A program made the translations under genes and the position numbers. The notes under the pieces were generated by a model. The model had not been told where the DNA came from and made no database searches. It was given only the letters and a program-made list of their open reading frames with translations. This document shows, one piece after another, positions 52,588-60,379 of a stretch of DNA of 64,000 nucleotides. The stretch is from the NCBI GenBank assembly GCA_019695095.1, contig JAIBAQ010000003.1:1-64000 (forward strand). Direction: 5' to 3'. This DNA is from Candidatus Hydrogenedentota bacterium (lineage in GTDB: Bacteria > Hydrogenedentota > Hydrogenedentia > Hydrogenedentales > SLHB01). Position 1 is the stretch's first letter. Each line of letters opens with the position of its first letter.

Positions 52588-52980
52588 GGCTCCCTCCTCC
52601 TTGCGGTTGTACCGGACCTCGACAGGAAAGAGACCCATGCGTGGCAACGGATTCCGCGCAGAAAACACGGAGCGCAGGCACGGACGTACACACCGCTCCT
52701 GAGGTTCTCCCCAAGAGCAGGCTACGCCAACGCAACCTTATATGAACCTTACCATGCATGCCGCATCCTGTCAAAAGACGAAATATGCTTAACCCTTTGG
52801 TAACGCACGCGTTCCACGGGGTGCCCGCACTGCGGATTCGACACCGAGCTTCGCAAAGCAAGGAGCTGACAATACTGCACGAGGCACTATTGTCGTCAAG
52901 ATTCTTGATTCTAGTGAATTACCGCATCAGGTTACAAGGCGCTTGTGAGCTGGCCGTCATGCCTTGTCCGGATTTGCCGA
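52588..52980. other. Intergenic region
   Basis: This 393-bp gap between the GspF-N/TPR gene and the end of galK shows no convincing gene, promoter or repeat. The sequence CCGGATTTGCCGACTAG just past the galK stop recalls the start of family B, but only eight bases are shared. Confidence 0.35.
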
Positions 52981-54339
52981 CTAGAGATAGCCCGCCGCTG
53001 GAGCAGGACGAACCACCAGAATTGCCGCATCCTGCACACTCGGAGCGAGAGATTGGGGCAGACAATCGTAGTACTTCTTTTTTACTTCGTCGTAAAACGC
53101 TTCGGTTTTGCTTGAGGGGACAAGGTTGACCGTGCATCCGCCAAATCCCGCGCCAGTGAGCCGCGAGCCGCGGCTTCCGCCCGCGCGCCCTGCAGCCACA
53201 AGTAGATCGAGTTCGTCGCAACTGACTCGGTAATCGTCCCGGCAACTTTCGTGGGATGCGTTCATGAGGTCGCCAAACCCCGCGGCATCTCCCGCAAGAA
53301 GGCAGTCGCGCCCGAGCTCAACGCGTTTGAATTCCGTGAGCTGATGGCGTGCGCGGGCTTGAAGCCGAAATCCTCCCTCGGGTTCCGGAAGATCGCCCAG
53401 CCACTTTGCGCGAATCTCGTCAACGGACAGTTCCAGGAAACGCGCCGCCTCGGCCAGCGTTGTCGCTTCGCGAGGGAACGTCTGCGCAAATAACGCCTCG
53501 ACTTCTGCGTTGGTTAAACAAAGCGGGCCCGACCAAAGATCGTCGAGCCGATTGAACTCAATTTCGGGTCCGAACTCTTCTTGAGCCTTGCGCTCAACCA
53601 TCGCGCGAATCAGCCGGCAGGACAAGGGCCCTTCGTTGTATCGATGCAATGCGCCACCGGACTTGTCGGCCTTTACGAGCGAATTGCACACAACGATGTC
53701 GTGATCGGGGAAAAGCGGCGCTTGCTCGACGCGCAGCGGATGGAAATTGATCTTGCAGGCAGCGCCTGCGCCACCCAGCAGAATAATGGCCTGGTCCATG
53801 CCGCCGCCTTGCGTGCCCACGTAGCGTTCCGCTTCCGCCAAGAGACTCGCGAGTTCGATGCGCGAGATTCCTGCATTGTCGAGGGAAACGTTCAGCACGC
53901 CGAGGTAGGCCAATGCCGACGCAACGACCAAGGCCGTGGAAGAACTCAGCCCGGCGGCCATTGGAATCGTGCCGTTGACAAGCAGATCCATACCGGGATA
54001 CGTGCCAGGCTGCAGCTTCGCGTTGAGTCCTTGTACGGCCGCTTTGCAGTAGTTTTCCCACGCGCCACGCGGAGACGCGGGGATGGACGGCGAATTGGAA
54101 AATTCCGCATTGGGATAGTTGCCCTGGATTTCGCGAAGACAGATCTTCGAATCCGCGCGCGGCGCAAACGCAATGCGGATTTCACGGTCAATCGTCATGG
54201 GCAACACCGGCAAGCCGTTGTAATCGACATGCTCGCCGATAAGATTCACCCGCCCCGGCGCACGGCACACCCTGGGCGCGCATGCCTTAGGGAAATGGGC
54301 GCGGAATTCGCGAAGAAGGTTGTCTATATCGCTGCTCAT
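52981..54339 (-). CDS. galK: Galactokinase (GHMP family)
   Basis: The 452-residue product phosphorylates galactose at C1 in the Leloir pathway. The galactokinase signature GRVNLIGEHVDYNGLPVLPM is near residue 30, the nucleotide-binding motif 2 is PMAAGLSSSTALVVASALA (about 125-145), and motif 3 is GSRLTGAGFGGCTVNLV near residue 390. GTQGGGMDQAI carries the catalytic Asp region. It is longer than typical bacterial enzymes (about 390 residues); the excess is in the middle (about 230-310). That could also fit N-acetylgalactosamine kinase or another C1 sugar kinase. No galT or galE is adjacent, so the assignment is at family level. It is transcribed alone. Confidence 0.86.
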   Translation of the reverse strand: MSSDIDNLLREFRAHFPKACAPRVCRAPGRVNLIGEHVDYNGLPVLPMTIDREIRIAFAPRADSKICLREIQGNYPNAEFSNSPSIPASPRGAWENYCKAAVQGLNAKLQPGTYPGMDLLVNGTIPMAAGLSSSTALVVASALAYLGVLNVSLDNAGISRIELASLLAEAERYVGTQGGGMDQAIILLGGAGAACKINFHPLRVEQAPLFPDHDIVVCNSLVKADKSGGALHRYNEGPLSCRLIRAMVERKAQEEFGPEIEFNRLDDLWSGPLCLTNAEVEALFAQTFPREATTLAEAARFLELSVDEIRAKWLGDLPEPEGGFRLQARARHQLTEFKRVELGRDCLLAGDAAGFGDLMNASHESCRDDYRVSCDELDLLVAAGRAGGSRGSRLTGAGFGGCTVNLVPSSKTEAFYDEVKKKYYDCLPQSLAPSVQDAAILVVRPAPAAGYL

Positions 54340-54655
54340 AGATAGCGGATCCTGATACGGTGCCTTCGGAGCGCGATTGTAGCCAAGGCATGCATGAGGT
54401 GCAAAGCGTGTGCCTAAGGCTGAAGCGGGGTGGATTGTGCTTTCAGAACGACACGAAGTATTCTTCGTGTCATCTCTGGCAAAATGAGAAAGCAGAAGTC
54501 ATTCAGAAGCGATGGCGCCCTAAGTGTCGAGTAAGGAACTCATCGGGGGAGTGCGCGAACTTGCCGGGGTAGAGACCTCACCGCGTCTCGAAACTCACGA
54601 TCAAGTGATTCCGGATTTGTCTGGGGGTAGGTATTGACGGGGAGGAGATGCAGCG
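54340..54655. other. Divergent intergenic region with a perfect hairpin
   Basis: This 316-bp gap separates galK and the beta-helix gene. GACACGAAG (54450-54458) and CTTCGTGTC (54463-54471) form a perfect 9-bp stem around TATT. It could be a stem-loop in the beta-helix leader or an operator. GGAGGAG at 54641-54647 is the ribosome site for the next gene. No promoter with good spacing was found. Confidence 0.4.
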
Positions 54656-56704
54656 ATGCGAACTATGGTGACGATCATTCTTGCACTCGGATTCCTTGCG
54701 GTTTTAAGTGAGGCGGAGACTTTCTATCTGTCTCCTTCCGGAAACGATGCCAATCCAGGTACGGAAGCGGCGCCATTTGCGACGCTGGAAAAGGCGCGTG
54801 ACGCCGCTCGTACTGCGAAATCATCGGCTAAGGATGGTGTATCCGTGGTCATTGCTGGCGGGGTATACACACTCGACAAGCCGGTAGTGTTTACACCGGA
54901 AGACTCGGGAACAGCGGAACGTCCAGTGAAGTATGTGGCGAAAGAGGGCGAGCAACCGGTGTTTCGCGGCGGGCGAACAATTACCGGATGGAAACGCGCC
55001 GAAGGCGATCTGTGGACCGTCGAGATCCCGGAAGTGAAAGCGGGTACATGGTATTTCCGCCAGTTGTTTGTCAACGGCGAGCGGCGTCCGCGAACCAAGC
55101 TGCCGCAAGACGGTTACTACACCATTGCCGGCGGAGGGACTCCTCCGAAGCGGTCATTCAAGTTCAATGCGGGAGAGATCAATCCCGCATGGAAGAATCT
55201 GAACGATGTGGAAGTGATTGTGCTTCAGTTCTGGACAGAGGCGCGGTTGCGGATTGCGTCCATCGACACCGCAACCAATATGGTTGTATTCACTGGCGAC
55301 GCATTTCGCCCGCTCGATTGGAACAAGGGATGGTATGTCGAGAATGTTCGCGAGGCATTAAACACGCCGGGGCAATGGTATCTCGATCGGGCCACGGGCG
55401 TGCTCACGTATTGGGCCAAGCCCGGTGAAGATTTGGAGAAAGTTGAAGTGGTGGCGCCTGTCTCGCGCTATTGGATGCGCTTCGAAGGAGACGCCGCCAA
55501 CGGCGCGTTTGTCGACCATCTCACGTTCGAGGGACTCCACTTTGAGTACTCGGACTGGAGGCTTGATGACACTCTGGGCTACAGCTATCCCCAAGCGGCC
55601 ATCGACGAGCATCCGAATGAGCCCTTGTTTCAAGGATGGCCTGAAGGCGATTCGATTCCGCAGTCGCAAATCGAAGTGCCTGCCGGAATTTTCGCGAGTG
55701 GCGCGCGAAACACGGCATTCATGCAATGCGAATTTGCGCACACGGGCGCGTGGGCCATGGATTGGCAGACGGGGTGCAAGGATATCGCCGTTTCAAGAAG
55801 TCACTTCTACGATCTGGGCGCAGGCGGGATTCGAGTGGGAAGCCCCAAGATCGCGCCCTCTGACGCCTTGGAGACCTCACGGGTCACAATCGAAGACTGT
55901 CGCATCCACGACGGCGTGAGGGTATACCAAGGTGCACCCGCGATTTGGATTGGACAAAGCAGCGACAACACGGTCGCCCACAACGAAATTTACGGTCCGT
56001 TTGAGTGGGCCATCTCGGTGGGTTGGAATTGGGGATACACGCCGCCGAACCGGGCGCGCGATAACAAGGTTGAGTTTAACCACGTGCACGATCTGGGCGA
56101 CAGTCCGCTGGGTACGCACGGGGCCATCTATTCGCTGGGTGTTCAACCGGGCACTGTCATTCGCAACAATCACATTCACGACATACGCGGTGGCGGGAGC
56201 GGCATTGTGCTCGACAACGCGAGCGTAGGCGTATTGGTTGAAGACAACGTCGTGCATCATTGCTCGTATTCGTCGTTCATGAGCAATTTCAACGACCTCG
56301 GGAACATGGTGTTCAACAATGTCTTTGCGATGGCGACGAAAGATCAGTTGCATCGTATTGGAGATGTTCCTGCGGACAGGACCAAGATCCACCAGACCGG
56401 CGTGTTCTTTCACAACATCTTCTATTGGGATACAGGCACGCTGTTCGAGAGCAAGGATTGGGTCGACTACAACATCATCATGGAGAACAATCTCTACTTC
56501 GATGCGACTGGCGCACCTGTCACGTTTTGTTCGTTTTCATTTGACGAGTGGAAGGCCAAAGGACTCGACCAGCACTCGCTGGTCGCGGATCCTTTGTTTG
56601 TCAATCCGGCTGGCGGCGATTTTTCGCTCAAGCCTGAATCGCCTGCCTTCCAATTGGGGCACAAGGCCATCGATATGAGGAATGTCGGTCCCAGGTTCCG
56701 GTAA
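54656..56704 (+). CDS. Exported right-handed parallel beta-helix protein, probable polysaccharide-active enzyme
   Basis: The 682-residue product has a signal peptide (MRTMVTIILALGFLAVLSEA). Its N-terminal module, FYLSPSGNDANPGTEAAPF and ATLEKARDAAR, is typical of large secreted beta-helix enzymes. Repeated coil segments follow from about residue 270, with short beta-strands and Asn/His turns (for example FEGLHFEYS, IEDCRIHDG, HNEIYGPF, VEFNHVHDL, IRNNHIHDI, VEDNVVHHC, FNNVFAMA). The end, SPAFQLGHKAIDMRNVGPRFR, is also common in the group. This architecture includes fucosidase- or xylanase-like GH141 members and pectate-lyase-like proteins. I cannot name the substrate or catalytic acids. Together with the sialidase it suggests glycan foraging. 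Confidence 0.82.
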   Translation: MRTMVTIILALGFLAVLSEAETFYLSPSGNDANPGTEAAPFATLEKARDAARTAKSSAKDGVSVVIAGGVYTLDKPVVFTPEDSGTAERPVKYVAKEGEQPVFRGGRTITGWKRAEGDLWTVEIPEVKAGTWYFRQLFVNGERRPRTKLPQDGYYTIAGGGTPPKRSFKFNAGEINPAWKNLNDVEVIVLQFWTEARLRIASIDTATNMVVFTGDAFRPLDWNKGWYVENVREALNTPGQWYLDRATGVLTYWAKPGEDLEKVEVVAPVSRYWMRFEGDAANGAFVDHLTFEGLHFEYSDWRLDDTLGYSYPQAAIDEHPNEPLFQGWPEGDSIPQSQIEVPAGIFASGARNTAFMQCEFAHTGAWAMDWQTGCKDIAVSRSHFYDLGAGGIRVGSPKIAPSDALETSRVTIEDCRIHDGVRVYQGAPAIWIGQSSDNTVAHNEIYGPFEWAISVGWNWGYTPPNRARDNKVEFNHVHDLGDSPLGTHGAIYSLGVQPGTVIRNNHIHDIRGGGSGIVLDNASVGVLVEDNVVHHCSYSSFMSNFNDLGNMVFNNVFAMATKDQLHRIGDVPADRTKIHQTGVFFHNIFYWDTGTLFESKDWVDYNIIMENNLYFDATGAPVTFCSFSFDEWKAKGLDQHSLVADPLFVNPAGGDFSLKPESPAFQLGHKAIDMRNVGPRFR

Positions 56705-56732
56705 AACCAGGGATTGCTTTCGGACGTCGGAA

Positions 56733-57713
56733 CTACGCGGTCACTGTCTTCGCGGGAAGAAACGAATCCGCGAAGATGTCTTTCATGGCTGCCCCGAGCA
56801 GGAAGGTCTTCTTCTGCATCATCTTTACAAAATCAGGGTGGCCGCATAGGAAGACGCGAGAACCGCGCAGTGTAGAAAGCGTGGACGTGACATGTGCGTC
56901 GAGAGCGCCAACGTGTGTCTGCGCGTCGGCGGGACCTTCAAGCACGCACGGATAATAATGCAGATTTGAATGTGTGTGACTGAGCGCGCGCAATTCCTCG
57001 ACGAGATACAAGCCTTCCTGGCGGATGCTCCCGTGGAAGAGGTGAATGTCTCCCGTGTGCCCATGGCGAAGTGCGTCTCTTGCGATCCCGTAAAGCGGCG
57101 CGAGGCCCGTTCCCGTTCCTGCAAGCACCAGGGTTTGTCCGAAGTTGCCCACCGTGTAGAAGCAGTTGCCGTGCGGCCCGAGAAGGTCCACGAAGTCTCC
57201 CTCTTTGGCGCTATCGTGTACCCATCCGCTGACAATCCCGCCGGGCATACGCGCAATGTGCATATGGAGATGGGGATCTTCGGTGGGAACGCTCGCCAGC
57301 GAGTAGCTTCTGACTGTGCCACAGGTCAAGGCGATATTCGCGAACTGCCCCGGCCGATATTCAAACGCGGCATCGCACTCCAGAGTCAGCTCTGCGACTG
57401 TAGCATTCAGTGAACGTACTCTCGCCACGCGCGCGCGGTGACGGAGTCCGGCGTCGTTTGGGCGGACAACTTCCAGGCTGCCATCGGGTTTACAGCAGCA
57501 TGCGAGAAAGTAGCCCTGCTGACGGAGCGTGTCGCGCAGACCTGCCTGAGCCGTGGCGGGTGGTGTTCCCTCCACGGCCCTCAATAGACATGACTGACAG
57601 ACACCGCTCCGGCAGGAGCTGGGTATGGTGACTCCCGCTACCTCCAGCGCTTCCAGCACCGTGTTCCCGGGTGGAACCTCGTAGGTGGTGCCTTCGAAGA
57701 CCAATTCGCTCAT
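56733..57713 (-). CDS. 2Fe-2S ferredoxin / FAD / NAD(P)H oxidoreductase
   Basis: The 326-residue product has three modules. A plant-type 2Fe-2S domain (1-85) has cysteines C34, C39 and C42 in CRSGVCQSC, and the fourth ligand in the ACCC at 71-74. A ferredoxin-reductase FAD domain (about 95-190) carries RSYSLAS (135-141). The NAD(P)H domain begins with LAGTGTGLAPLYGIARD (about 197-213), followed by FHGSIRQEGLYLVEEL and CGHPDFVKMM. This is the phenol-hydroxylase-P5 / CDP-glucoseen-reductase arrangement, passing electrons from NAD(P)H to a partner. It lies 20 bp downstream of a truncated haemoglobin gene on the same strand, so that globin is the likely partner. Together they match the parts of a flavohaemoglobin, with an added iron-sulfur domain. 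Confidence 0.88.
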   Translation of the reverse strand: MSELVFEGTTYEVPPGNTVLEALEVAGVTIPSSCRSGVCQSCLLRAVEGTPPATAQAGLRDTLRQQGYFLACCCKPDGSLEVVRPNDAGLRHRARVARVRSLNATVAELTLECDAAFEYRPGQFANIALTCGTVRSYSLASVPTEDPHLHMHIARMPGGIVSGWVHDSAKEGDFVDLLGPHGNCFYTVGNFGQTLVLAGTGTGLAPLYGIARDALRHGHTGDIHLFHGSIRQEGLYLVEELRALSHTHSNLHYYPCVLEGPADAQTHVGALDAHVTSTLSTLRGSRVFLCGHPDFVKMMQKKTFLLGAAMKDIFADSFLPAKTVTA

Positions 57714-57733
57714 GTAGTCCAGGTGGCGCCGGA

Positions 57734-58099
57734 CTAACGGCTGAGCACGTCGTTGCGTGTGGACTCGGCAATGGCAAGTACTTGCTGGATCAATTCCGCG
57801 GGCGCGGATAGTTCACTAAGCGCCTTCTCAAGATTCTCTTTCACGGCGTCGAAATGCGTGTCATTCAGTCCGCGAGCCACGAGATGAGCGTGCGCCCTGC
57901 GCATGTCTGCGCCGGTGTAGTTGTGCGGTCCGCCAAATGCCATCGTCAAGAACGCCTTTTGTTTGGCCGCCTGACGTTCCATGTCGACGTCATCAAAGAA
58001 GTGACTGATGCGATCGTCTCCGAGTACATGACGGTAGAAGATATCGACCGCCGCCTCGACCGCCGCCTGCCCGCCCAGAGTCTCGTACAGAGTTGCCAT
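57734..58099 (-). CDS. Group I truncated haemoglobin
   Basis: The 121-residue product has a 2-on-2 globin fold. It begins with LYETLGGQAAVEAAVDIFYRHVL, in which Tyr22 fits the distal B10 tyrosine. It continues with DDVDMERQAAKQKAFLTMAFGGP and the proximal F8 histidine H70 in MRRAHAHLVARGL, and HFDAV follows. Group I truncated haemoglobins (GlbN/trHbN) often bind O2 tightly and turn NO into nitrate. GGGAGG sits seven bases before the ATG. A promoter and an NsrR-box-like operator lie just upstream, and the reductase that would re-reduce the haem follows 20 bp later. All of this points to NO detoxification, although no biochemical proof can come from sequence. Confidence 0.9.
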   Translation of the reverse strand: MATLYETLGGQAAVEAAVDIFYRHVLGDDRISHFFDDVDMERQAAKQKAFLTMAFGGPHNYTGADMRRAHAHLVARGLNDTHFDAVKENLEKALSELSAPAELIQQVLAIAESTRNDVLSR

Positions 58100-58127
58100 G
58101 AAACAGCCTCCCGAAGTTGGTTTGCAG

Positions 58128-58154
58128 AAAAGATGTATGTAGTATACATCTTTT
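58128..58154. promoter_or_regulatory. NsrR-box-like operator
   Basis: AAAAGATGTAT (58128-58138) is repeated in perfect inverse as ATACATCTTTT (58144-58154), separated by five bases. It closely follows the 11-bp spaced AAGATGYAT-type half-sites described for NsrR in other bacteria. It lies 29 bp upstream of the truncated-haemoglobin start and 101 bp upstream of the divergent NsrR-like gene, and it contains the -10 hexamer of the globin promoter. Confidence 0.8.
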
Positions 58155-58169
58155 GCGGTGACCGATCAA
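58141..58169 (-). promoter_or_regulatory. Promoter of the truncated-haemoglobin operon
   Basis: On the minus strand TTGATC (58169-58164) and TATACT (58146-58141) are exactly 17 bp apart. The -10 hexamer lies within the inverted repeat, so a bound repressor would block RNA polymerase. The transcript would begin near 58134, about 35 nt before the start codon. Confidence 0.72.
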
Positions 58170-58227
58170 TCTCTATTGAATCATCGGCACTGGAAACATT
58201 GAACCTGCGGCAAGGGGCTCGTCGTGG

Positions 58228-58233
58228 TACAAT
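58228..58233 (+). promoter_or_regulatory. -10 element for the NsrR-like gene
   Basis: TACAAT (58228-58233) is preceded by TGG, giving an extended -10 element (TGG-TACAAT). No -35 has correct spacing. The transcript would begin near 58240, with a leader of about 16 nt that contains GGAAGGA. Confidence 0.4.
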
Positions 58234-58255
58234 TTGCGCGACGGAAGGAATCTCG

Positions 58256-58732
58256 ATGCAATTAACATTGCACACAGACTATGCGTTACGAATGCTCCTC
58301 TACTTGGCATTGCGCGCGAAGGGCGCCACGATTTCGGAGATTGCGGAGCGTTACAACGTTTCGCGCAATCATCTTGTGAAGATAGCCCACGCGCTCGGGA
58401 AGAAGGGCCTGATAGAAACAACTCGCGGCCGCGCGGGAGGGTTACATCTTGCAAAGCCTGCCGCGGAGATCAATATCGGCGCAGTTGTGCGAACGATGGA
58501 GCCCAACTTTGACATTGTGGAGTGCTTTGACAAGAAGCGAAACGAATGTGTGATTTCGTCGGCTTGCGAATTGCGCCGAGCGCTTTACGAGGCACAGCGC
58601 GCTTTCTTAACGACCCTAGATCGTTACACGCTAGCCGATCTCACGGCAAACAGCGCGCAACTGGGAGCTTTGCTTGATAAGAGACCGCGTACGTCTGCCC
58701 GCGGTACAGGCCGTTCTCGCGTGAATCACTAA
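58256..58732 (+). CDS. nsrR: NsrR-like Rrf2 family iron-sulfur regulator
   Basis: The ATG at 58256 follows GGAAGGA; a longer open frame upstream runs through the operator and is not the gene. The 158-residue product is an Rrf2-family winged helix: QLTLHTDYALRMLLYLAL at the start, and the recognition region ISEIAERYNVSRNHLVKIAHALGKKG. RGRAGGLHLAKPAAEINIGAVV follows. The cluster cysteines are C90, C98 and C104 (DIVECFDKKRNECVISSAC). These fit the three-cysteine pattern of NsrR, whose Fe-S cluster is destroyed by NO so that repression ends. It is divergent from the truncated-haemoglobin/reductase operon with a shared operator between. The basic tail after residue 140 is longer than usual. Confidence 0.85.
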   Translation: MQLTLHTDYALRMLLYLALRAKGATISEIAERYNVSRNHLVKIAHALGKKGLIETTRGRAGGLHLAKPAAEINIGAVVRTMEPNFDIVECFDKKRNECVISSACELRRALYEAQRAFLTTLDRYTLADLTANSAQLGALLDKRPRTSARGTGRSRVNH

Positions 58733-58733
58733 C

Positions 58734-58752
58734 CCGGATTTCCCACGAACAC
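58734..58752. repeat. Family B repeat, copy 3 (half element)
   Basis: CCGGATTTCCCACGAACAC (58734-58752) matches the left arm of family B at 16278-16296 with two changes. It begins within two bases of the nsrR stop codon. No facing right arm is seen within 75 bp, where the next gene ends. Confidence 0.5.
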
Positions 58753-58809
58753 TTCCCGTGACATCGCGCGATCAGTGCGCTTGCCCTTTATTCGGGACAC
58801 TGGCATTCC

Positions 58810-60372
58810 TCAGCTTTCATGCACAGAGAGCGAAGACTTGGCTTCTGATCGCCACGGACCCACAATATTGTCCTTGAATGTCAAAAATAGAATAAAGATG
58901 GCAAAAGCAGATGCTCCCCATCGCGCAACTCCTACCGTAACGGCAATGATCAACGTGGGGAGTGCCGAAACTGACCAGGAACTTCCGGGCAACAGAAGAT
59001 ACCGTAGTGAATCTGCAACGAGTCCGACGGATGCACTGCCAAGGCATCCCAGCAAAACTACAGCGACAACATAGTGTAGAGCTGCCGATACGGCGGAGAG
59101 TGCCGGAGAATCGCCTGCGGTTCCGCAGGCTATCGCGACGACAAGCATGAGCCGCACGATGCCATCCGCAATAGATACTAAGCACACCGCGCCAAACCAG
59201 GGGAGGTTGCTCCATTCGAATAGCGCGGGAACGTTTGACTCACCGAACAACGAGGAGGCAAACAACGACGTGGATATTGCGTTGACGGCCAGAGCGGGCA
59301 GGAACGTAGCGGCTCTCATGAGCTCTGTATGGAAGATGCTACGCGCCAGAGCGTCGTCCTTCGCAGCCGTCACAAAGAGAAGGTCAAGGTCGCCTTTTCG
59401 TCGCGCCGAAGAGAGAATGATCGCGGCGTCGTATGAAACGACCAGCATGATGAGCAGGCCAACAACGCCAAACGGGATCAGGCCAACAAGTACGCTCGCG
59501 ACGACCACTACAACTGCCAATGGACCCTGCAATAACCCTGCGCCGCACTCACGAGCGGTGGCGTTGAATAGACGGGCCAAAGGACCCAGACGAAGCAAGG
59601 GGGGAGTCCAGTGGATTGGCATGGGTCTGTAGTGCCGCCGCGACCCGCTTTGCGAAGGGGAAGATTCTGGCCTCCAGAGAATGGCGATACTGATCCGAAG
59701 CGAAATTGCAGCCACGGCAATACAGGTAAGCGTCAAGGGTCCGCCTATCCACCATGTTTTCTGACTGTCGTCGACAAACGGAGAAACGCTCGGGAAGAGA
59801 GCCGCGGTGGCGGCGCATAGAGCCATGCTCAACCCGAGGCAAATGATATAGGCATCCGCCGCGCGGCGCACGTAGGTAGATGCCAATATGCCAATTGCAG
59901 TCATAGCGAGATTGAGTCCGCTTATTACGGCAAGATCGTAGAGTGACGCCTGAATCGTAATGCCGCCGAGAAAGGCTGCAATCCCTTGAAGCGGGAGGCA
60001 ACTGAGTACGAGCATTTCGCTTTGGATAAACGCGGCAAGTGCCTTCGCAAGCACGAGATCATGCGCGCGGCAGTCTGTGAGCAGAAGCAAGTTGAGGGTG
60101 TTTTCCTGACGCTCGCGCGCAATCGATCCTGCCGAAAACAGCGGCGCTCCAAACAGAGCCACCCCCAGTTGGAAGAGCAGAAGTACGTTTCGGAGCATGC
60201 TTCCCAGCGATTCGGCGGATGTCCCCGCGGTGTCCACGCCCATCGTCTCTCCAATCCCGAACATAAGGAACACAAAACAGACAACCGCGGGTGCGGTACG
60301 CAGCAGGTACATAGACTTCTTGCGACCGCTTCGAGAGAGTTCCAACGCAATTAACGGCAGGTGATGGGCCAT
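58810..60372 (-). CDS. ABC transporter permease (ABC-2 type)
   Basis: The 520-residue product is a polytopic membrane protein with about 12 hydrophobic segments in two blocks (about 20-235 and 285-505), joined by a cytoplasmic loop with basic residues. The motif RERQENTLNLLLLTDCRAHDLVLAK near residue 85 resembles the coupling region of ABC-2 permeases (RE-x-x-TL-x-x-LL-x-T). A second similar element, ARRKGDLDLLFVTAAKDD, occurs near residue 330, so the protein looks like two fused half-permeases. It lies 7 bp after the ATPase gene and closes a three-gene operon. The cargo is unknown. Confidence 0.8.
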   Translation of the reverse strand: MAHHLPLIALELSRSGRKKSMYLLRTAPAVVCFVFLMFGIGETMGVDTAGTSAESLGSMLRNVLLLFQLGVALFGAPLFSAGSIARERQENTLNLLLLTDCRAHDLVLAKALAAFIQSEMLVLSCLPLQGIAAFLGGITIQASLYDLAVISGLNLAMTAIGILASTYVRRAADAYIICLGLSMALCAATAALFPSVSPFVDDSQKTWWIGGPLTLTCIAVAAISLRISIAILWRPESSPSQSGSRRHYRPMPIHWTPPLLRLGPLARLFNATARECGAGLLQGPLAVVVVVASVLVGLIPFGVVGLLIMLVVSYDAAIILSSARRKGDLDLLFVTAAKDDALARSIFHTELMRAATFLPALAVNAISTSLFASSLFGESNVPALFEWSNLPWFGAVCLVSIADGIVRLMLVVAIACGTAGDSPALSAVSAALHYVVAVVLLGCLGSASVGLVADSLRYLLLPGSSWSVSALPTLIIAVTVGVARWGASAFAIFILFLTFKDNIVGPWRSEAKSSLSVHES

Positions 60373-60379
60373 GTGCAGG

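Noticed and set aside
52970-52983. Possible family B copy next to the galK stop, and another near 54613
   Set aside because: Only CCGGATTT is shared, which is too short to separate from chance.
57854-58255. An N-terminal extension of the NsrR-like protein from an upstream start
   Set aside because: The extension would run through the globin gene, its promoter and the operator; the family N-terminus begins at the Met at 58256, which has a good ribosome site.
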